A stretch of 64,000 bases of DNA from an uncultured Clostridia bacterium (lineage in GTDB: Bacteria; Bacillota; Clostridia; UBA1381): assembly GCA_934476075.1 (NCBI GenBank), contig CAKSNH010000011.1:30040-94039 (forward strand), read 5' to 3'. Under the pieces are notes generated by a model, which was not told the origin of the DNA, did no database searches, and worked only from the letters and a program-made list of their open reading frames with translations. The position numbers and the translations under genes were made by a program. Below are positions 26,837-35,507 of this stretch, in pieces. The number at the start of each line of letters is the position of its first letter. Position 1 is the stretch's first letter.

Positions 26837-27844
26837 ATGTCTTTATTACTTCCGGAAGGTTATGCGTCATCTTTGGGCGTAAGAGATACAGAAGTTGCAA
26901 TTAAATACATTAAAGATACTTTTGAAAGTAAGCTTTCAAAGGCATTGAATTTACAGAGGGTATCAGCACCATTGTTCGTTCGTCCCGAAACGGGATTGAA
27001 TGATGACCTAAACGGTGTTGAAAGACCTGTAAGTTTTGACGCACCATCTGTCGGCGGTGCTGATTTGCAGATTGTTCATTCATTGGCTAAATGGAAACGT
27101 ATGGCTCTCGGCTTATACGGATTTAAGCCGGGCGAAGGTTTATACACGGATATGAACGCTATCCGCCGTGACGAAGAAACGGACAACCTTCACTCAATGT
27201 ATGTTGACCAATGGGACTGGGAAGCTGTTATCAATAAATCTGACAGAAATACCGATACATTAATGAACACGGTTAAAAAGATTTACGGTGCGATTAAAGA
27301 TACACAAAAATCCGTATGTGCGAAATTCCCTATTCTTCAAAACAATTTGCCGGAGGATATTTTCTTTATCACCACTCAGGAACTTGAAGATATGTATCCG
27401 GAGCTAAATCAAAAGGAAAGAGAAAACGCTATCGCAAAAGAGAAAAAAGCAGTATTCCTAATGCAAATCGGCGGCAAACTAAAATCGGGCGAAAAGCATG
27501 ACGGCAGAGCTCCCGACTATGACGACTGGACTCTGAACGGCGACATTATTCTTTACTACCCTGTTTTGGATATTGCATTTGAAGTATCGAGTATGGGTAT
27601 TCGTGTTGACGAGGACGCTTTGGTCGCTCAGCTGAAAGAGGCAGGCTGCGAGGACAGATTGGAAAGAGATTTCCACAAAAAACTTCTAAACTGCGAATTG
27701 CCGTATACAATCGGCGGCGGTATCGGTCAGTCAAGAATTTGTATGTATATGCTTGGCAAGGCCCATATCGGTGAAGTACAATCATCGGTTTGGAGCGATG
27801 AAATGCACAAGCTATGTGACGAAAAAAACATACACTTACTATAA
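26837..27844 (+). CDS. asnA: aspartate-ammonia ligase
   Basis: AsnA makes asparagine from aspartate, ammonia and ATP in the cytosol; it is related to class II aminoacyl-tRNA synthetases. The 335-residue length is normal. Recognisable segments are LQRVSAPLFVRPETGLND near the N-terminus, YTDMNAIRRDE and VDQWDWE in the middle, and the class II motif-3-like GGGIGQSRICMYML near the end. ATG 26837 has GAAAGGA upstream. asnS follows 146 nt downstream in the same direction, so synthesis of asparagine and its charging to tRNA are grouped. Confidence 0.95.
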   Translation: MSLLLPEGYASSLGVRDTEVAIKYIKDTFESKLSKALNLQRVSAPLFVRPETGLNDDLNGVERPVSFDAPSVGGADLQIVHSLAKWKRMALGLYGFKPGEGLYTDMNAIRRDEETDNLHSMYVDQWDWEAVINKSDRNTDTLMNTVKKIYGAIKDTQKSVCAKFPILQNNLPEDIFFITTQELEDMYPELNQKERENAIAKEKKAVFLMQIGGKLKSGEKHDGRAPDYDDWTLNGDIILYYPVLDIAFEVSSMGIRVDEDALVAQLKEAGCEDRLERDFHKKLLNCELPYTIGGGIGQSRICMYMLGKAHIGEVQSSVWSDEMHKLCDEKNIHLL

Positions 27845-27990
27845 TTAATATATCTTTACGGACGGGACATACATCAGTACAAAAAGTGCGAATGTATTCC
27901 CGTTTGGGCTATATAGCATTTTTCAAAAAAGTTAGTCCAGAATAACAAAAAGCTCAGTATTGTATAATAAATTTCGGAGGAAAATAACAC

Positions 27991-29385
27991 ATGACAAAGA
28001 CAGTAATTAAAAAGCTTTACAGAGAAACTGAACGCTATGCGGGACAAGAAATACAAATCTCAGGTTGGGTAAGAACAATCAGAGTTTCAAAGAATTTTGG
28101 TTTTATCGAACTTAATGACGGTTCATTTTTTAAAAATCTTCAAATAGTAATTGAACATGATAAACTTGATAATTATGCCGAATTGGGCAAATTGAACGTA
28201 GGTGCGGCAATCACCGCAAAAGGTACTTTGGCAGAAACTCCCGATGCAAAACAGCCGTTTGAATTAAAAGCAGACGAAGTTGTTATTGACGGTACATCTA
28301 CATCAGACTACCCTCTTCAAAAGAAAAGACATACTTTTGAATATTTGCGTACACAGGCACATTTGCGTCCGAGAACAAATACATTTGCGGCAGTATTCCG
28401 TATTCGTTCTATGATTGCATACGCAATTCACCAATTCTTCCAAGAGCGTGGATTTGTTTATGTTCATACTCCGATTATCACCGCAAGCGACTGCGAAGGT
28501 GCGGGTGAAATGTTCCAGATTACTACTCTTGATATTAACAATCCTCCGAGAACAGAGGACGGAAATGTTGATTACAGTCAAGACTTTTTCGGAAAAGCCG
28601 CAAATCTTACAGTAAGCGGTCAGCTTAATGTTGAAACATATTGTATGGCATTCAGAAATGTTTACACATTCGGTCCTACATTCAGAGCAGAAAATTCAAA
28701 CACAACACGTCACGCTGCCGAATTCTGGATGATTGAACCTGAAATTGCATTTGCAGATTTACAGGACGATATGGAATTGGCAGAAGATATGCTAAAATAT
28801 ATCATCAACTATTGCTTGGAGAACGCACCGGAAGAAATGCAGTTCTTTAACCAATTTATCGACAAAGGTTTGCTTGACAGACTAAACAACGTCGTAAGCA
28901 ACAAATTTGCTCATGTAACATACACAGAGGCTATCGAGTTATTGCAGAAAGCAAAGGATAAATTTGAATACCCTGTTGAATGGGGCTGCGACTTGCAGAC
29001 AGAGCACGAAAGATATTTGACAGAAAAAGTGTTCAAACGTCCTGTATTTGTAACAGACTATCCAAAGGAAATTAAAGCGTTCTATATGAAACTTAACGAG
29101 GACGGAAAAACCGTTGCGGCCATGGACGTACTTGTACCGGGTATCGGCGAAATTATCGGCGGCAGTCAGCGTGAAGAAGATTATGATGTTTTGCTTGGCA
29201 GAATGAACGAATTGGGATTAAAGCCTGAGGATTATTCATGGTATCTTGATTTGAGAAAATACGGTACAAACAAACACGCCGGTTTCGGTTTGGGATTTGA
29301 ACGTGCGGTAATGTATATTACAGGTATGAGCAATATCCGTGACGTATTGCCGTTCCCAAGAACAGTAGGTACTGCGGAATTTTAA
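27991..29385 (+). CDS. asnS: asparaginyl-tRNA synthetase
   Basis: A class IIb synthetase of 464 residues, normal for AsnRS. The N-terminal OB fold is seen in EIQISGWVRTIRVSKNFGFI (about residues 19-38). Motif 2 is FRAENSNTTRHAAEFWMIEPE, where the Asn-type N-S-N-T-T-R-H separates it from AspRS. Motif 3 is GFGLGFERAVMYIT near the end. ATG 27991 has CGGAGG upstream. The 146-nt leader after asnA has an imperfect hairpin (ACGGG..CCCGT) without a T-run. Only a few nucleotides separate it from the TPR gene. Confidence 0.96.
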   Translation: MTKTVIKKLYRETERYAGQEIQISGWVRTIRVSKNFGFIELNDGSFFKNLQIVIEHDKLDNYAELGKLNVGAAITAKGTLAETPDAKQPFELKADEVVIDGTSTSDYPLQKKRHTFEYLRTQAHLRPRTNTFAAVFRIRSMIAYAIHQFFQERGFVYVHTPIITASDCEGAGEMFQITTLDINNPPRTEDGNVDYSQDFFGKAANLTVSGQLNVETYCMAFRNVYTFGPTFRAENSNTTRHAAEFWMIEPEIAFADLQDDMELAEDMLKYIINYCLENAPEEMQFFNQFIDKGLLDRLNNVVSNKFAHVTYTEAIELLQKAKDKFEYPVEWGCDLQTEHERYLTEKVFKRPVFVTDYPKEIKAFYMKLNEDGKTVAAMDVLVPGIGEIIGGSQREEDYDVLLGRMNELGLKPEDYSWYLDLRKYGTNKHAGFGLGFERAVMYITGMSNIRDVLPFPRTVGTAEF

Positions 29386-29406
29386 TCATCGAAAGGGATT
29401 ATCTAT

Positions 29407-30213
29407 ATGAAATTTATTGTTTTGGCTGTAATTTCAATCATTTTGTGTTTTGTAATAAATAAATGGCTGGGCATTGCGGCATTGGCTTGTGCGATTATAT
29501 ATGCAGTTTACACCTTAATTCCGTCTATTTATGCAAACAGAGGTAACGTGGAATTTTCACAAGGTAATGACGAAGAAGCATTAAAATGGTACAAAAAAGC
29601 GGTCGATACAAAGCACGCTAATGTTATAATCAGAGCGTCATATGCGTTTTTACTGCTTAAAACAGGTCACCCCGAAGATGCGGAAACTGTATTAAATCTG
29701 ATTTTGATGAGCAAAAATCTGCCGGCAAACAAGCGAAACATTGCAAAACAGCACCGCTGCATGGTATATTATAAATTAGGCAGACTGGACGAGGCAATCG
29801 AAGAAGCCGAAGAATTATTTGAAAATTACAAAAATTCAGCCGTCTACGGTATGCTTGGCTACTTCAAGATATTAAACGGTGACGATTTGAACGAAACTTT
29901 AAATTTCTGTTTGGAGGCATACGACTTCAACAGTGACGACCGTGATATTTTGGATAATTTATCTATTGTATACTACAAATTGGGTCAATATGATAAAGCA
30001 AAAGAAATATCAGATAAATTAATCGAAACCGCACCTAAATTCATCGAGGCATTTTACCACGGTGCACAAATCAGAGAAAAGTGCGGAGATACAGAGGGTG
30101 CGTTGGAGCTTTTGGAGAACATCGAGGATTGTCAGCGTTCATATCTGACAACGGTATCTGAGGAAGAAATAGAAAGTTTAAAAAAGATATTGCAAAACAG
30201 CAAAAACGTATGA
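29407..30213 (+). CDS. membrane-anchored TPR protein
   Basis: 268 residues. Residues 1-40 carry two hydrophobic segments (FIVLAVISIILCFVI and LGIAALACAIIYAVYTLI). From about residue 48 there are tetratricopeptide repeats: NVEFSQGNDEEALKWYKKAV, SYAFLLLKTGHPEDAETVL, MVYYKLGRLDEAIEEAEELF, LSIVYYKLGQYDKAKEISD. This gives a TPR scaffold at the cytoplasmic face of the membrane. ATG 29407 has GAAAGGA upstream. A terminator follows. Such proteins in Firmicutes are of unknown function. Confidence 0.8.
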   Translation: MKFIVLAVISIILCFVINKWLGIAALACAIIYAVYTLIPSIYANRGNVEFSQGNDEEALKWYKKAVDTKHANVIIRASYAFLLLKTGHPEDAETVLNLILMSKNLPANKRNIAKQHRCMVYYKLGRLDEAIEEAEELFENYKNSAVYGMLGYFKILNGDDLNETLNFCLEAYDFNSDDRDILDNLSIVYYKLGQYDKAKEISDKLIETAPKFIEAFYHGAQIREKCGDTEGALELLENIEDCQRSYLTTVSEEEIESLKKILQNSKNV

Positions 30214-30233
30214 TAAAATAATAAGGATAATTG

Positions 30234-30277
30234 AAAATGTGCGTGTTCGGTTCATTTAATCGGACAGCACATTTTTT
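30234..30277 (+). terminator. intrinsic terminator after the TPR gene
   Basis: AAAATGTGC (30234-30242) pairs with GCACATTTT (from 30267), with an inner stem GTTCG/CGGAC, then a T-run. Confidence 0.75.
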
Positions 30278-30312
30278 AATGAATCAGAAATTAATCGAAA
30301 GGCGGCGAAAAT

Positions 30313-31596
30313 ATGGCTAATACCCCATTGGCAGACAGACTGCGTCCGACAGTGATTGACGATGTTGTCGGTCAAAAGCATTTGCTTGCAAAAGGTAAGT
30401 TATTGAGAAATATAGTCGAACTTGGCGAACCGCCGAATATGATATTTTACGGCCCCAGCGGAACGGGAAAAACCACAGTTGCAAACATTATCGCATCTAA
30501 AACGGGAAAAACGCTCTACCGTTTAAATGCGACCACCGCATCTGTATCGGACATAAAAGAAATTGTAAATTCATTGGACAGTTTTATGACACGCAACGGT
30601 GTCTTATTGTATCTTGACGAAATACAGAATTTCAATAAAAAGCAGCAGCAATCTTTGCTTGAATTTATGGAAAACGGCAAGATAACCGTTATCGCAAGTA
30701 CGACCGAAAATCCGTATTTTTATATATACAATGCGGTACTTTCACGCTCGGCGATATTTGAATTCAAGCCGATAGAACCGTCTGATATTATGCAGGCATT
30801 AAATCGTGCGGTCAAGGTTGCGTCCGAAACCGATTACAAGAGTTACAACATAAAAATAGAACCTAATGTAATAGAGCATATTGCAAATATTGTGGGCGGA
30901 GATGTGCGAAAATCCATAAATTCATTGGAATTGTTACTGCTCGGAACTATCCCCGACGAAAACTCAAATATTGTCATTACATTGGAGGCTGCCGAACAGG
31001 CAACAGGCAGAAAAGCAATGAAATACGACCGTGACGGTGACAGCCATTATGACATTTTAAGTGCATTTCAAAAGTCAATACGAGGGAGCGACCCCGATGC
31101 GGCAATACATTATCTTGCAAGGCTTGTAGCCGCCGGTGATTTGCAGAGCATATGCCGAAGATTGGTTGTGATTGCCGCCGAGGACATCGGACTTGCGTAC
31201 CCACAGGCAATATCCATTGTCAAGGCTTGCGTGGACAGTGCATTTCAAGTCGGATTTCCCGAAGCAAAAATCCCCTTGGCTGAGGCAGTGCTGGTGCTTG
31301 CAACCGCACCCAAATCGAACACGGCGGTTTGTGCAATAGACAGTGCATTGGCGGATTTGGAGCGTATCGACACGGGAGATATACCGCCTCATCTGAAAGA
31401 TTCACATTACGGCGGAGCGGAAAAATTGGGTCACGGCACAGGATATTTATACCCCCACTCCTACCCTAACGATTATGTAAAACAGCAATATTTGCCCGAT
31501 AATATCAAAAATACAGTATACTATCATTACGGTGATAACAAAACCGAGCGTGCGGCAAAAGAATATTGGGAAAGAATAAAAAAGCCTCTGATATAA
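30313..31596 (+). CDS. rarA: replication-associated recombination protein A (RarA/MgsA)
   Basis: A AAA+ ATPase of 427 residues that acts at stalled replication forks with SSB. Seen: RLRPTVIDDVVGQKHLL at the N-terminus, Walker A GPSGTGKTT, Walker B LLYLDEIQNF, sensor 1 ASTTENPYF, arginine-finger region AVLSRSAIFEF, and the C-terminal tetramerisation part with IHYLARLVAAGDL, ICRRLVVIAAEDIGLA and a final YLPHSYPNDYVKQQYLP-like ending. The usual DEIHRFNK is here DEIQNFNK, a minor change. The last codons and the stop overlap a 60-bp dispersed repeat. Confidence 0.95.
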   Translation: MANTPLADRLRPTVIDDVVGQKHLLAKGKLLRNIVELGEPPNMIFYGPSGTGKTTVANIIASKTGKTLYRLNATTASVSDIKEIVNSLDSFMTRNGVLLYLDEIQNFNKKQQQSLLEFMENGKITVIASTTENPYFYIYNAVLSRSAIFEFKPIEPSDIMQALNRAVKVASETDYKSYNIKIEPNVIEHIANIVGGDVRKSINSLELLLLGTIPDENSNIVITLEAAEQATGRKAMKYDRDGDSHYDILSAFQKSIRGSDPDAAIHYLARLVAAGDLQSICRRLVVIAAEDIGLAYPQAISIVKACVDSAFQVGFPEAKIPLAEAVLVLATAPKSNTAVCAIDSALADLERIDTGDIPPHLKDSHYGGAEKLGHGTGYLYPHSYPNDYVKQQYLPDNIKNTVYYHYGDNKTERAAKEYWERIKKPLI

Positions 31597-31635
31597 GCAC
31601 CGCCTGCGGGCGGAGGATTTAGGTAGCGTTTTTGA
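31576..31635 (+). repeat. dispersed 60-bp repeat, copy 1
   Basis: 54 of 60 bases are identical to 54762-54821. The core CCGCCTGCGGGCGG forms a hairpin and the unit ends in GTTTTTGA. It begins inside the last six codons of rarA. It may serve as a terminator for rarA. Confidence 0.75.
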
Positions 31636-31637
31636 AA

Positions 31638-31670
31638 TATAGTTCATTGCACTATATGAAATGAACTATA
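31638..31670. repeat. inverted repeat before the TM2 gene
   Basis: TATAGTTCAT (31638-31647) and ATGAACTATA (31661-31670) are a perfect 10-bp inverted repeat with a 13-nt loop. It could be an operator or an AT-rich terminator. Confidence 0.5.
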
Positions 31671-31700
31671 TTATAAAAAATTCAAACGGGAAGTGATAAT

Positions 31701-32108
31701 ATGTTTTGTAAAAAATGCGGAAGAATGCTTGATGATGACGAACAAATCTGTCCTTTTTGCGGCGAAAACGAAAGCGATAAAAATATTCAAATGAATATTC
31801 CGCCCGAAAATATCGATGCAAATAATTTTGCTCCGATAAAAATTACACCATATCAGAATATGTATTCCGACGGTACGGTCAATATGGGTGAAAAATCAAG
31901 GCTTACTGCCGGTCTGCTGCAATTATTTCTGGGTGTATTCGGTATCGGCAGATTTTATTTGGGCTGTACGGGGCCGGCTGTCGGTCAAATTGCCGTATCT
32001 GCGGTAACTTGCGGACTTGGCGGTTTTATATGGGGACTTATCGACGGCGTAATGATTTTAAACGGCAAAGTCAAGTTTGACGGCAGGGGTATGCCGCTGA
32101 GAAATTAA
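31701..32108 (+). CDS. zinc-ribbon and TM2-domain protein
   Basis: 135 residues. The N-terminus has a zinc ribbon (MFCKKCGRM, ICPFCGEN). After a disordered linker, residues about 73-130 form a TM2 domain: SRLTAGLLQLFLGVFGIGRFYLG, then IGQIAV-like VGQIAVSAVTCGLGGFIWGLIDGVMIL with the typical G-x-G-x-x-R-F-Y-x-G and D-G motifs. Two membrane helices are linked by a short loop. Such proteins are widespread and their function is unclear. ATG 31701 has GGGAAGTGA upstream. Confidence 0.85.
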   Translation: MFCKKCGRMLDDDEQICPFCGENESDKNIQMNIPPENIDANNFAPIKITPYQNMYSDGTVNMGEKSRLTAGLLQLFLGVFGIGRFYLGCTGPAVGQIAVSAVTCGLGGFIWGLIDGVMILNGKVKFDGRGMPLRN

Positions 32109-32239
32109 TCTCATTGTAATAATACCCGCAAATGTTTAATATGATTATAAAAACCCTGTCAGACAAGCTGGTTAAGAATTTAACAATAACATTAAAATTT
32201 TATTGTTATTTGTCAATATTTTTTATTTTTCTTAGTTTG
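32109..32239. other. intergenic region upstream of the por promoter
   Basis: No gene. An AT-rich hairpin, AACAATAA with TTATTGTT (about 32178-32206), may end TM2 transcripts. Confidence 0.4.
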
Positions 32240-32268
32240 TTGACATTGTTAGCTTGGGTTGATATAAT
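32240..32268 (+). promoter_or_regulatory. strong promoter of the por operon
   Basis: TTGACA (32240-32245), 17 bp, TATAAT (32263-32268): consensus in both boxes. The expected start near 32275 leaves a 5' untranslated region of about 92 nt. Confidence 0.9.
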
Positions 32269-32291
32269 ATAAATTGTACATTAATTAATTT

Positions 32292-32305
32292 TGTGATGTT
32301 TCACA
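32292..32305. promoter_or_regulatory. candidate operator downstream of the por promoter
   Basis: TGTGA-TGTT-TCACA is a perfect inverted repeat with a 4-nt spacer, placed about 17-30 nt after the likely transcription start, where a repressor would block. It looks like a shortened Rex or Crp site, but both of those use a 6-nt spacer between these half-sites. Confidence 0.4.
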
Positions 32306-32366
32306 TAATATTATCTCAAAGTTAGTTTATAGAATTTTTTTAATTTTTAAGGGAGGGAATACTTTT

Positions 32367-32945
32367 ATGTCAAAAGTTGTTGAAATCAGATGGCACGGCA
32401 GAGGCGGTCAAGGTGCGAAAACTGCATCATTGCTGCTTGCTGATGCTGCATTTAACACAGGCAAGTATATCCAAGGTTTTCCGGAGTATGGTCCGGAGCG
32501 TATGGGTGCACCAATCACTGCGTATAACAGAGTAAGTGATGTACCTATCACAGTTCACAGTAATATTTATGAACCGGATTATGTTGTGGTTGTTGACGAA
32601 ACATTGATTGATTCAGTTGCAGTTACAGCAGGTTTGAAAGAAACAGGCGGTATTATTGTTAATACATCAAAATCACCGGAAGAAATCGCTGCTAAATTAG
32701 GCGGTTACAAGGGTAAAGTCTGCACAATCGACGCAAGAAAGATTTCTGTTGAATGTTTGGGCAAATATTTCCCTAACACTCCGATGCTGGCTGCTACAAT
32801 CAAAGTAACAGGCATCATGGATGTAGATGAGTTTATCAAAGATATGGAAGGCTCATTCAAACACAAATTCGCATCTAAGCCTCAGGTTATCGAAGGTAAC
32901 ATGAAGGCATTAACAATGTCCATGGAGGAGGTAAAAGGACTATGA
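32367..32945 (+). CDS. porG: pyruvate:ferredoxin oxidoreductase, gamma subunit
   Basis: 192 residues of the 2-oxoacid:acceptor oxidoreductase gamma family. The N-terminal RWHGRGGQGAKTASLLLADA is diagnostic, followed by GFPEYGPERMGAPITAYNR. It binds the CoA and structural core of the enzyme that oxidises pyruvate to acetyl-CoA and CO2 with ferredoxin reduction. The next gene overlaps its stop by 4 nt (ATGA type). The order gamma-delta-alpha-beta matches the four-subunit enzymes of Thermotoga and some Clostridia, not the single-chain enzyme. The substrate pyruvate is the best guess; other 2-oxoacids cannot be excluded. Confidence 0.9.
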   Translation: MSKVVEIRWHGRGGQGAKTASLLLADAAFNTGKYIQGFPEYGPERMGAPITAYNRVSDVPITVHSNIYEPDYVVVVDETLIDSVAVTAGLKETGGIIVNTSKSPEEIAAKLGGYKGKVCTIDARKISVECLGKYFPNTPMLAATIKVTGIMDVDEFIKDMEGSFKHKFASKPQVIEGNMKALTMSMEEVKGL

Positions 32946-33259
32946 GCAAAAAAATAACTTGGGACCTTAACAATATTTCATGGAAAGATATTACACCGGG
33001 CGGCAGAATTGAAGTTCCGGGTAGTGCAACCGACACTATCACAGGTGAATGGAGAAGTGACAGACCTGTTTGGGATAGTGAAAAATGTAAAAATTGTATG
33101 TTCTGTTTCCCTGTATGTCCTGATTCATCAATCAAAGCAGAAGTTGATGAGAAAGGCAATGCTAAGATGGCAGGCATAGATTATGACCACTGCAAAGGCT
33201 GCGGCGTTTGTGCAAACCAATGCCCATTCGGTGCTCTTTCAATGGTTGAAGAAGGTTAA
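32942..33259 (+). CDS. porD: pyruvate:ferredoxin oxidoreductase, delta subunit
   Basis: A 105-residue ferredoxin-like subunit with two [4Fe-4S] motifs: CKNCMFCFPVCPDSS and CKGCGVCANQCPFGA. The N-terminal 40 residues are the usual extension that contacts the other subunits (ITPGGRIEVPGSATDTITGEW). It passes electrons from the thiamine-bound intermediate to free ferredoxin. Start overlaps the gamma stop; 15 nt separate it from the alpha gene, which has its own GGAGG. Confidence 0.92.
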   Translation: MSKKITWDLNNISWKDITPGGRIEVPGSATDTITGEWRSDRPVWDSEKCKNCMFCFPVCPDSSIKAEVDEKGNAKMAGIDYDHCKGCGVCANQCPFGALSMVEEG

Positions 33260-33274
33260 GGAGGGTAAATTAAC

Positions 33275-34453
33275 ATGGCAAAAAGAGATAGATTAAGTGG
33301 TAACGAAGCTGTTGCTGTCGCTATGCGTCAAATCAATCCTGATGTTGTTGCTGCGTTCCCTATAACGCCTTCAACAGAAGTACCTCAGTATTTCGCAGCT
33401 TTCGTAAATAACGGTCAAGTGGATACAGAATTTATTCCTGTTGAATCTGAACACAGTGCTATGTCAGCTTGTATCGGTTCAGAAGCAGCCGGTGCAAGAA
33501 CAATGACAGCTACAAGTTCAAACGGTTTGGCTCTTATGTGGGAAATGCTTTACATTGCAGCTTCTACAAGACTTCCAATCGTATTGGCAGCTGTAAACAG
33601 AGCACTTTCAGGTCCTATCAACATTCACAATGACCATTCGGATACAATGGGTGCAAGAGATGCAGGTTGGATTCAGCTTTACGGCGAAACTAACCAAGAA
33701 GCATATGATAACTTTATCATGGCTGTTAAGATTGCAGAGCATCCTGATGTATGTCTTCCTGTTATGGACTGTTACGACGGTTTCATCACAAGTCACTCGG
33801 TTGAAGTTATCGAATTGATGGAAGACCAAGAAGTTAAAGATTTTGTCGGCGAATATAAGCCGCAAGCATACTTGCACAATCCTGACGGCAAGGTATCATT
33901 CGGTCCTTTGGATATGCCTGCTTATTACATGGAACACAAGTATCAACAAGCACAAGCTATGAGAAATGCAAAGAAAGTTATTCTTGAAGTTTCAGAAGAA
34001 TTTGCTAAAATCACAGGCAGAAAATACGGCTTGTTTGAAGAATATAAGATGGAAGATGCCGACGCTGCTATCGTAATCATCGGTTCATCAGCAGGTACTG
34101 CTAAGGCTACTGTTGACGCAATGAGAGCAGAAGGCAAGAAAGTCGGATTGGTTAAAATCCGTTCATTCCGTCCATTCCCTGTTGACGAAATTGTTGAAGC
34201 ACTTAAAAATGTTAAGGCTATCGCAGTTATGGATAAGACAGAAAGCTTTAATGCAGCAGGCGGTCCTTTGTTCCTTGAAGTTGTCGGTGCTATGTACGGC
34301 AAGGCAACTGTTCCGACTATCAACTACATTTACGGTTTGGGTGGTCGTGACGTTAAGACAAGTGACATTGAAGAAGTATTCAATCATGTATTAAAGATTG
34401 CTGAAACAGGCGAAGTAGATAATGTTTACAATTATCTAAGCGTCAAAGAATAA
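33275..34453 (+). CDS. porA: pyruvate:ferredoxin oxidoreductase, alpha subunit
   Basis: 392 residues. The N-terminal half is the pyrimidine-binding domain with GNEAVAVAMRQINPDVVAAF, FPITPSTEVPQ and EFIPVESEHSAMSACIGSEA. SSNGLALMWEMLY, then NIHNDHSDTMGARDAGW, are family hallmarks for the substrate channel. The C-terminal transketolase-like domain has VGLVKIRSFRPFPVDEI. Lengths agree with other four-subunit enzymes. It is in the middle of the por operon, 18 nt before porB. Confidence 0.95.
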   Translation: MAKRDRLSGNEAVAVAMRQINPDVVAAFPITPSTEVPQYFAAFVNNGQVDTEFIPVESEHSAMSACIGSEAAGARTMTATSSNGLALMWEMLYIAASTRLPIVLAAVNRALSGPINIHNDHSDTMGARDAGWIQLYGETNQEAYDNFIMAVKIAEHPDVCLPVMDCYDGFITSHSVEVIELMEDQEVKDFVGEYKPQAYLHNPDGKVSFGPLDMPAYYMEHKYQQAQAMRNAKKVILEVSEEFAKITGRKYGLFEEYKMEDADAAIVIIGSSAGTAKATVDAMRAEGKKVGLVKIRSFRPFPVDEIVEALKNVKAIAVMDKTESFNAAGGPLFLEVVGAMYGKATVPTINYIYGLGGRDVKTSDIEEVFNHVLKIAETGEVDNVYNYLSVKE

Positions 34454-34471
34454 TAGGGAGGTACGGTTAAA

Positions 34472-35440
34472 ATGGCATTCAATTTAAAAAAGGAAGCTTT
34501 GAAACCTGAAAGACTTACAGGCGGTCATAGAATGTGTGCCGGTTGCGGTGCTCCTGTTGTAGTTCGTGGCGTTTTGAGAGCTTTAAAAGAAGAAGACCAG
34601 GCAGTTATCTGTTCGGCAACAGGCTGTCTTGAAGTTTCTACATTTATGTATCCGTATACAGCTTGGCAAGATTCATTCATTCACAGTGCGTTTGAAAATG
34701 CCGGTGCTACACTTTCAGGTGTTGAAGCTGCATACAATGTAATGAAGAAGAAGGGTAAAATCCCATCAGATAAAACTACTAAGTTTATCGCATTCGGCGG
34801 TGACGGCGGTACTTACGATATTGGTTTGCAATCACTATCAGGTGCTATGGAAAGAGGACATGACATGGTTTATGTATGTTACGATAACGGTGCATACATG
34901 AACACAGGTATCCAACGTTCATCAGCTACACCTAGATTTGCTGATACAACAACATCTCCTGCCGGTACAGCTGTTCCGGGTAAACAACAACAAAGAAAAG
35001 ATTTGGCTATGGTTATGGCTGCACATCACTTGCCATATGTTGCTCAAACAGCTCCGTTGCCAATGACATTCAAGACTGAAAGCGGTATGGGTTTTGCTGA
35101 TTTGCACCAAAAAGCAGAAAAAGCCATCTATACAGAAGGTGCTTGTTTCTTGAACGTACTTGCTCCATGCCCTCGTGGTTGGAGATATGACACACCTAAA
35201 CTTTTGGAAATGACCAAGGTTGCAGTTGAAACTTGCGTATGGCCTCTATATGAAGTTGTTGACGGCAAGCTAACTCTTACTTACATTCCTAAGGAAAAGA
35301 AGCCTGTTGAAGAATATCTAAAAGCTCAGGGCAGATTCCGTCATGTATTTAAGAAGGGCAACGAATGGATGATTGAAGAAATCCAAAAAGAAGTTGACAG
35401 AGTTTGGGAAGATTTGCTAAACAAGAACGAAACTAAATAA
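34472..35440 (+). CDS. porB: pyruvate:ferredoxin oxidoreductase, beta subunit
   Basis: 322 residues. It binds thiamine diphosphate: the GDGG motif is in FGGDGGTYDIGLQ and the N of the Mg site in CYDNGAYMNTG. Cluster cysteines are at HRMCAGCGAP and in SATGCLEVS, with a distal one in LAPCPRGW. The IHSAFENAGAT segment is also typical. It closes the operon; a strong terminator follows. The whole operon is the central route from pyruvate to acetyl-CoA in this anaerobe. Confidence 0.95.
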   Translation: MAFNLKKEALKPERLTGGHRMCAGCGAPVVVRGVLRALKEEDQAVICSATGCLEVSTFMYPYTAWQDSFIHSAFENAGATLSGVEAAYNVMKKKGKIPSDKTTKFIAFGGDGGTYDIGLQSLSGAMERGHDMVYVCYDNGAYMNTGIQRSSATPRFADTTTSPAGTAVPGKQQQRKDLAMVMAAHHLPYVAQTAPLPMTFKTESGMGFADLHQKAEKAIYTEGACFLNVLAPCPRGWRYDTPKLLEMTKVAVETCVWPLYEVVDGKLTLTYIPKEKKPVEEYLKAQGRFRHVFKKGNEWMIEEIQKEVDRVWEDLLNKNETK

Positions 35441-35455
35441 TTTTAGTTGAATAGA

Positions 35456-35490
35456 AAAATCCGCAGTGCATATTGTACTGCGGATTTTTT
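35456..35490 (+). terminator. terminator of the por operon
   Basis: AAAATCCGCAGT pairs perfectly with ACTGCGGATTTT, followed by TT. It also serves the convergent peptidase gene. Confidence 0.9.
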
Positions 35491-35507
35491 ATCTGTTCTC
35501 TCCCCTA

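Noticed and set aside
27855..27905. Terminator between asnA and asnS
   Set aside because: A hairpin (ACGGG..CCCGT with ATACA/TGTAT) exists but no T-run follows; read-through to asnS is likely.
32289..32307. A Rex box in the por leader
   Set aside because: Half-sites agree but the spacer is 4 bp, whereas Rex needs 6; kept only as a generic operator candidate.
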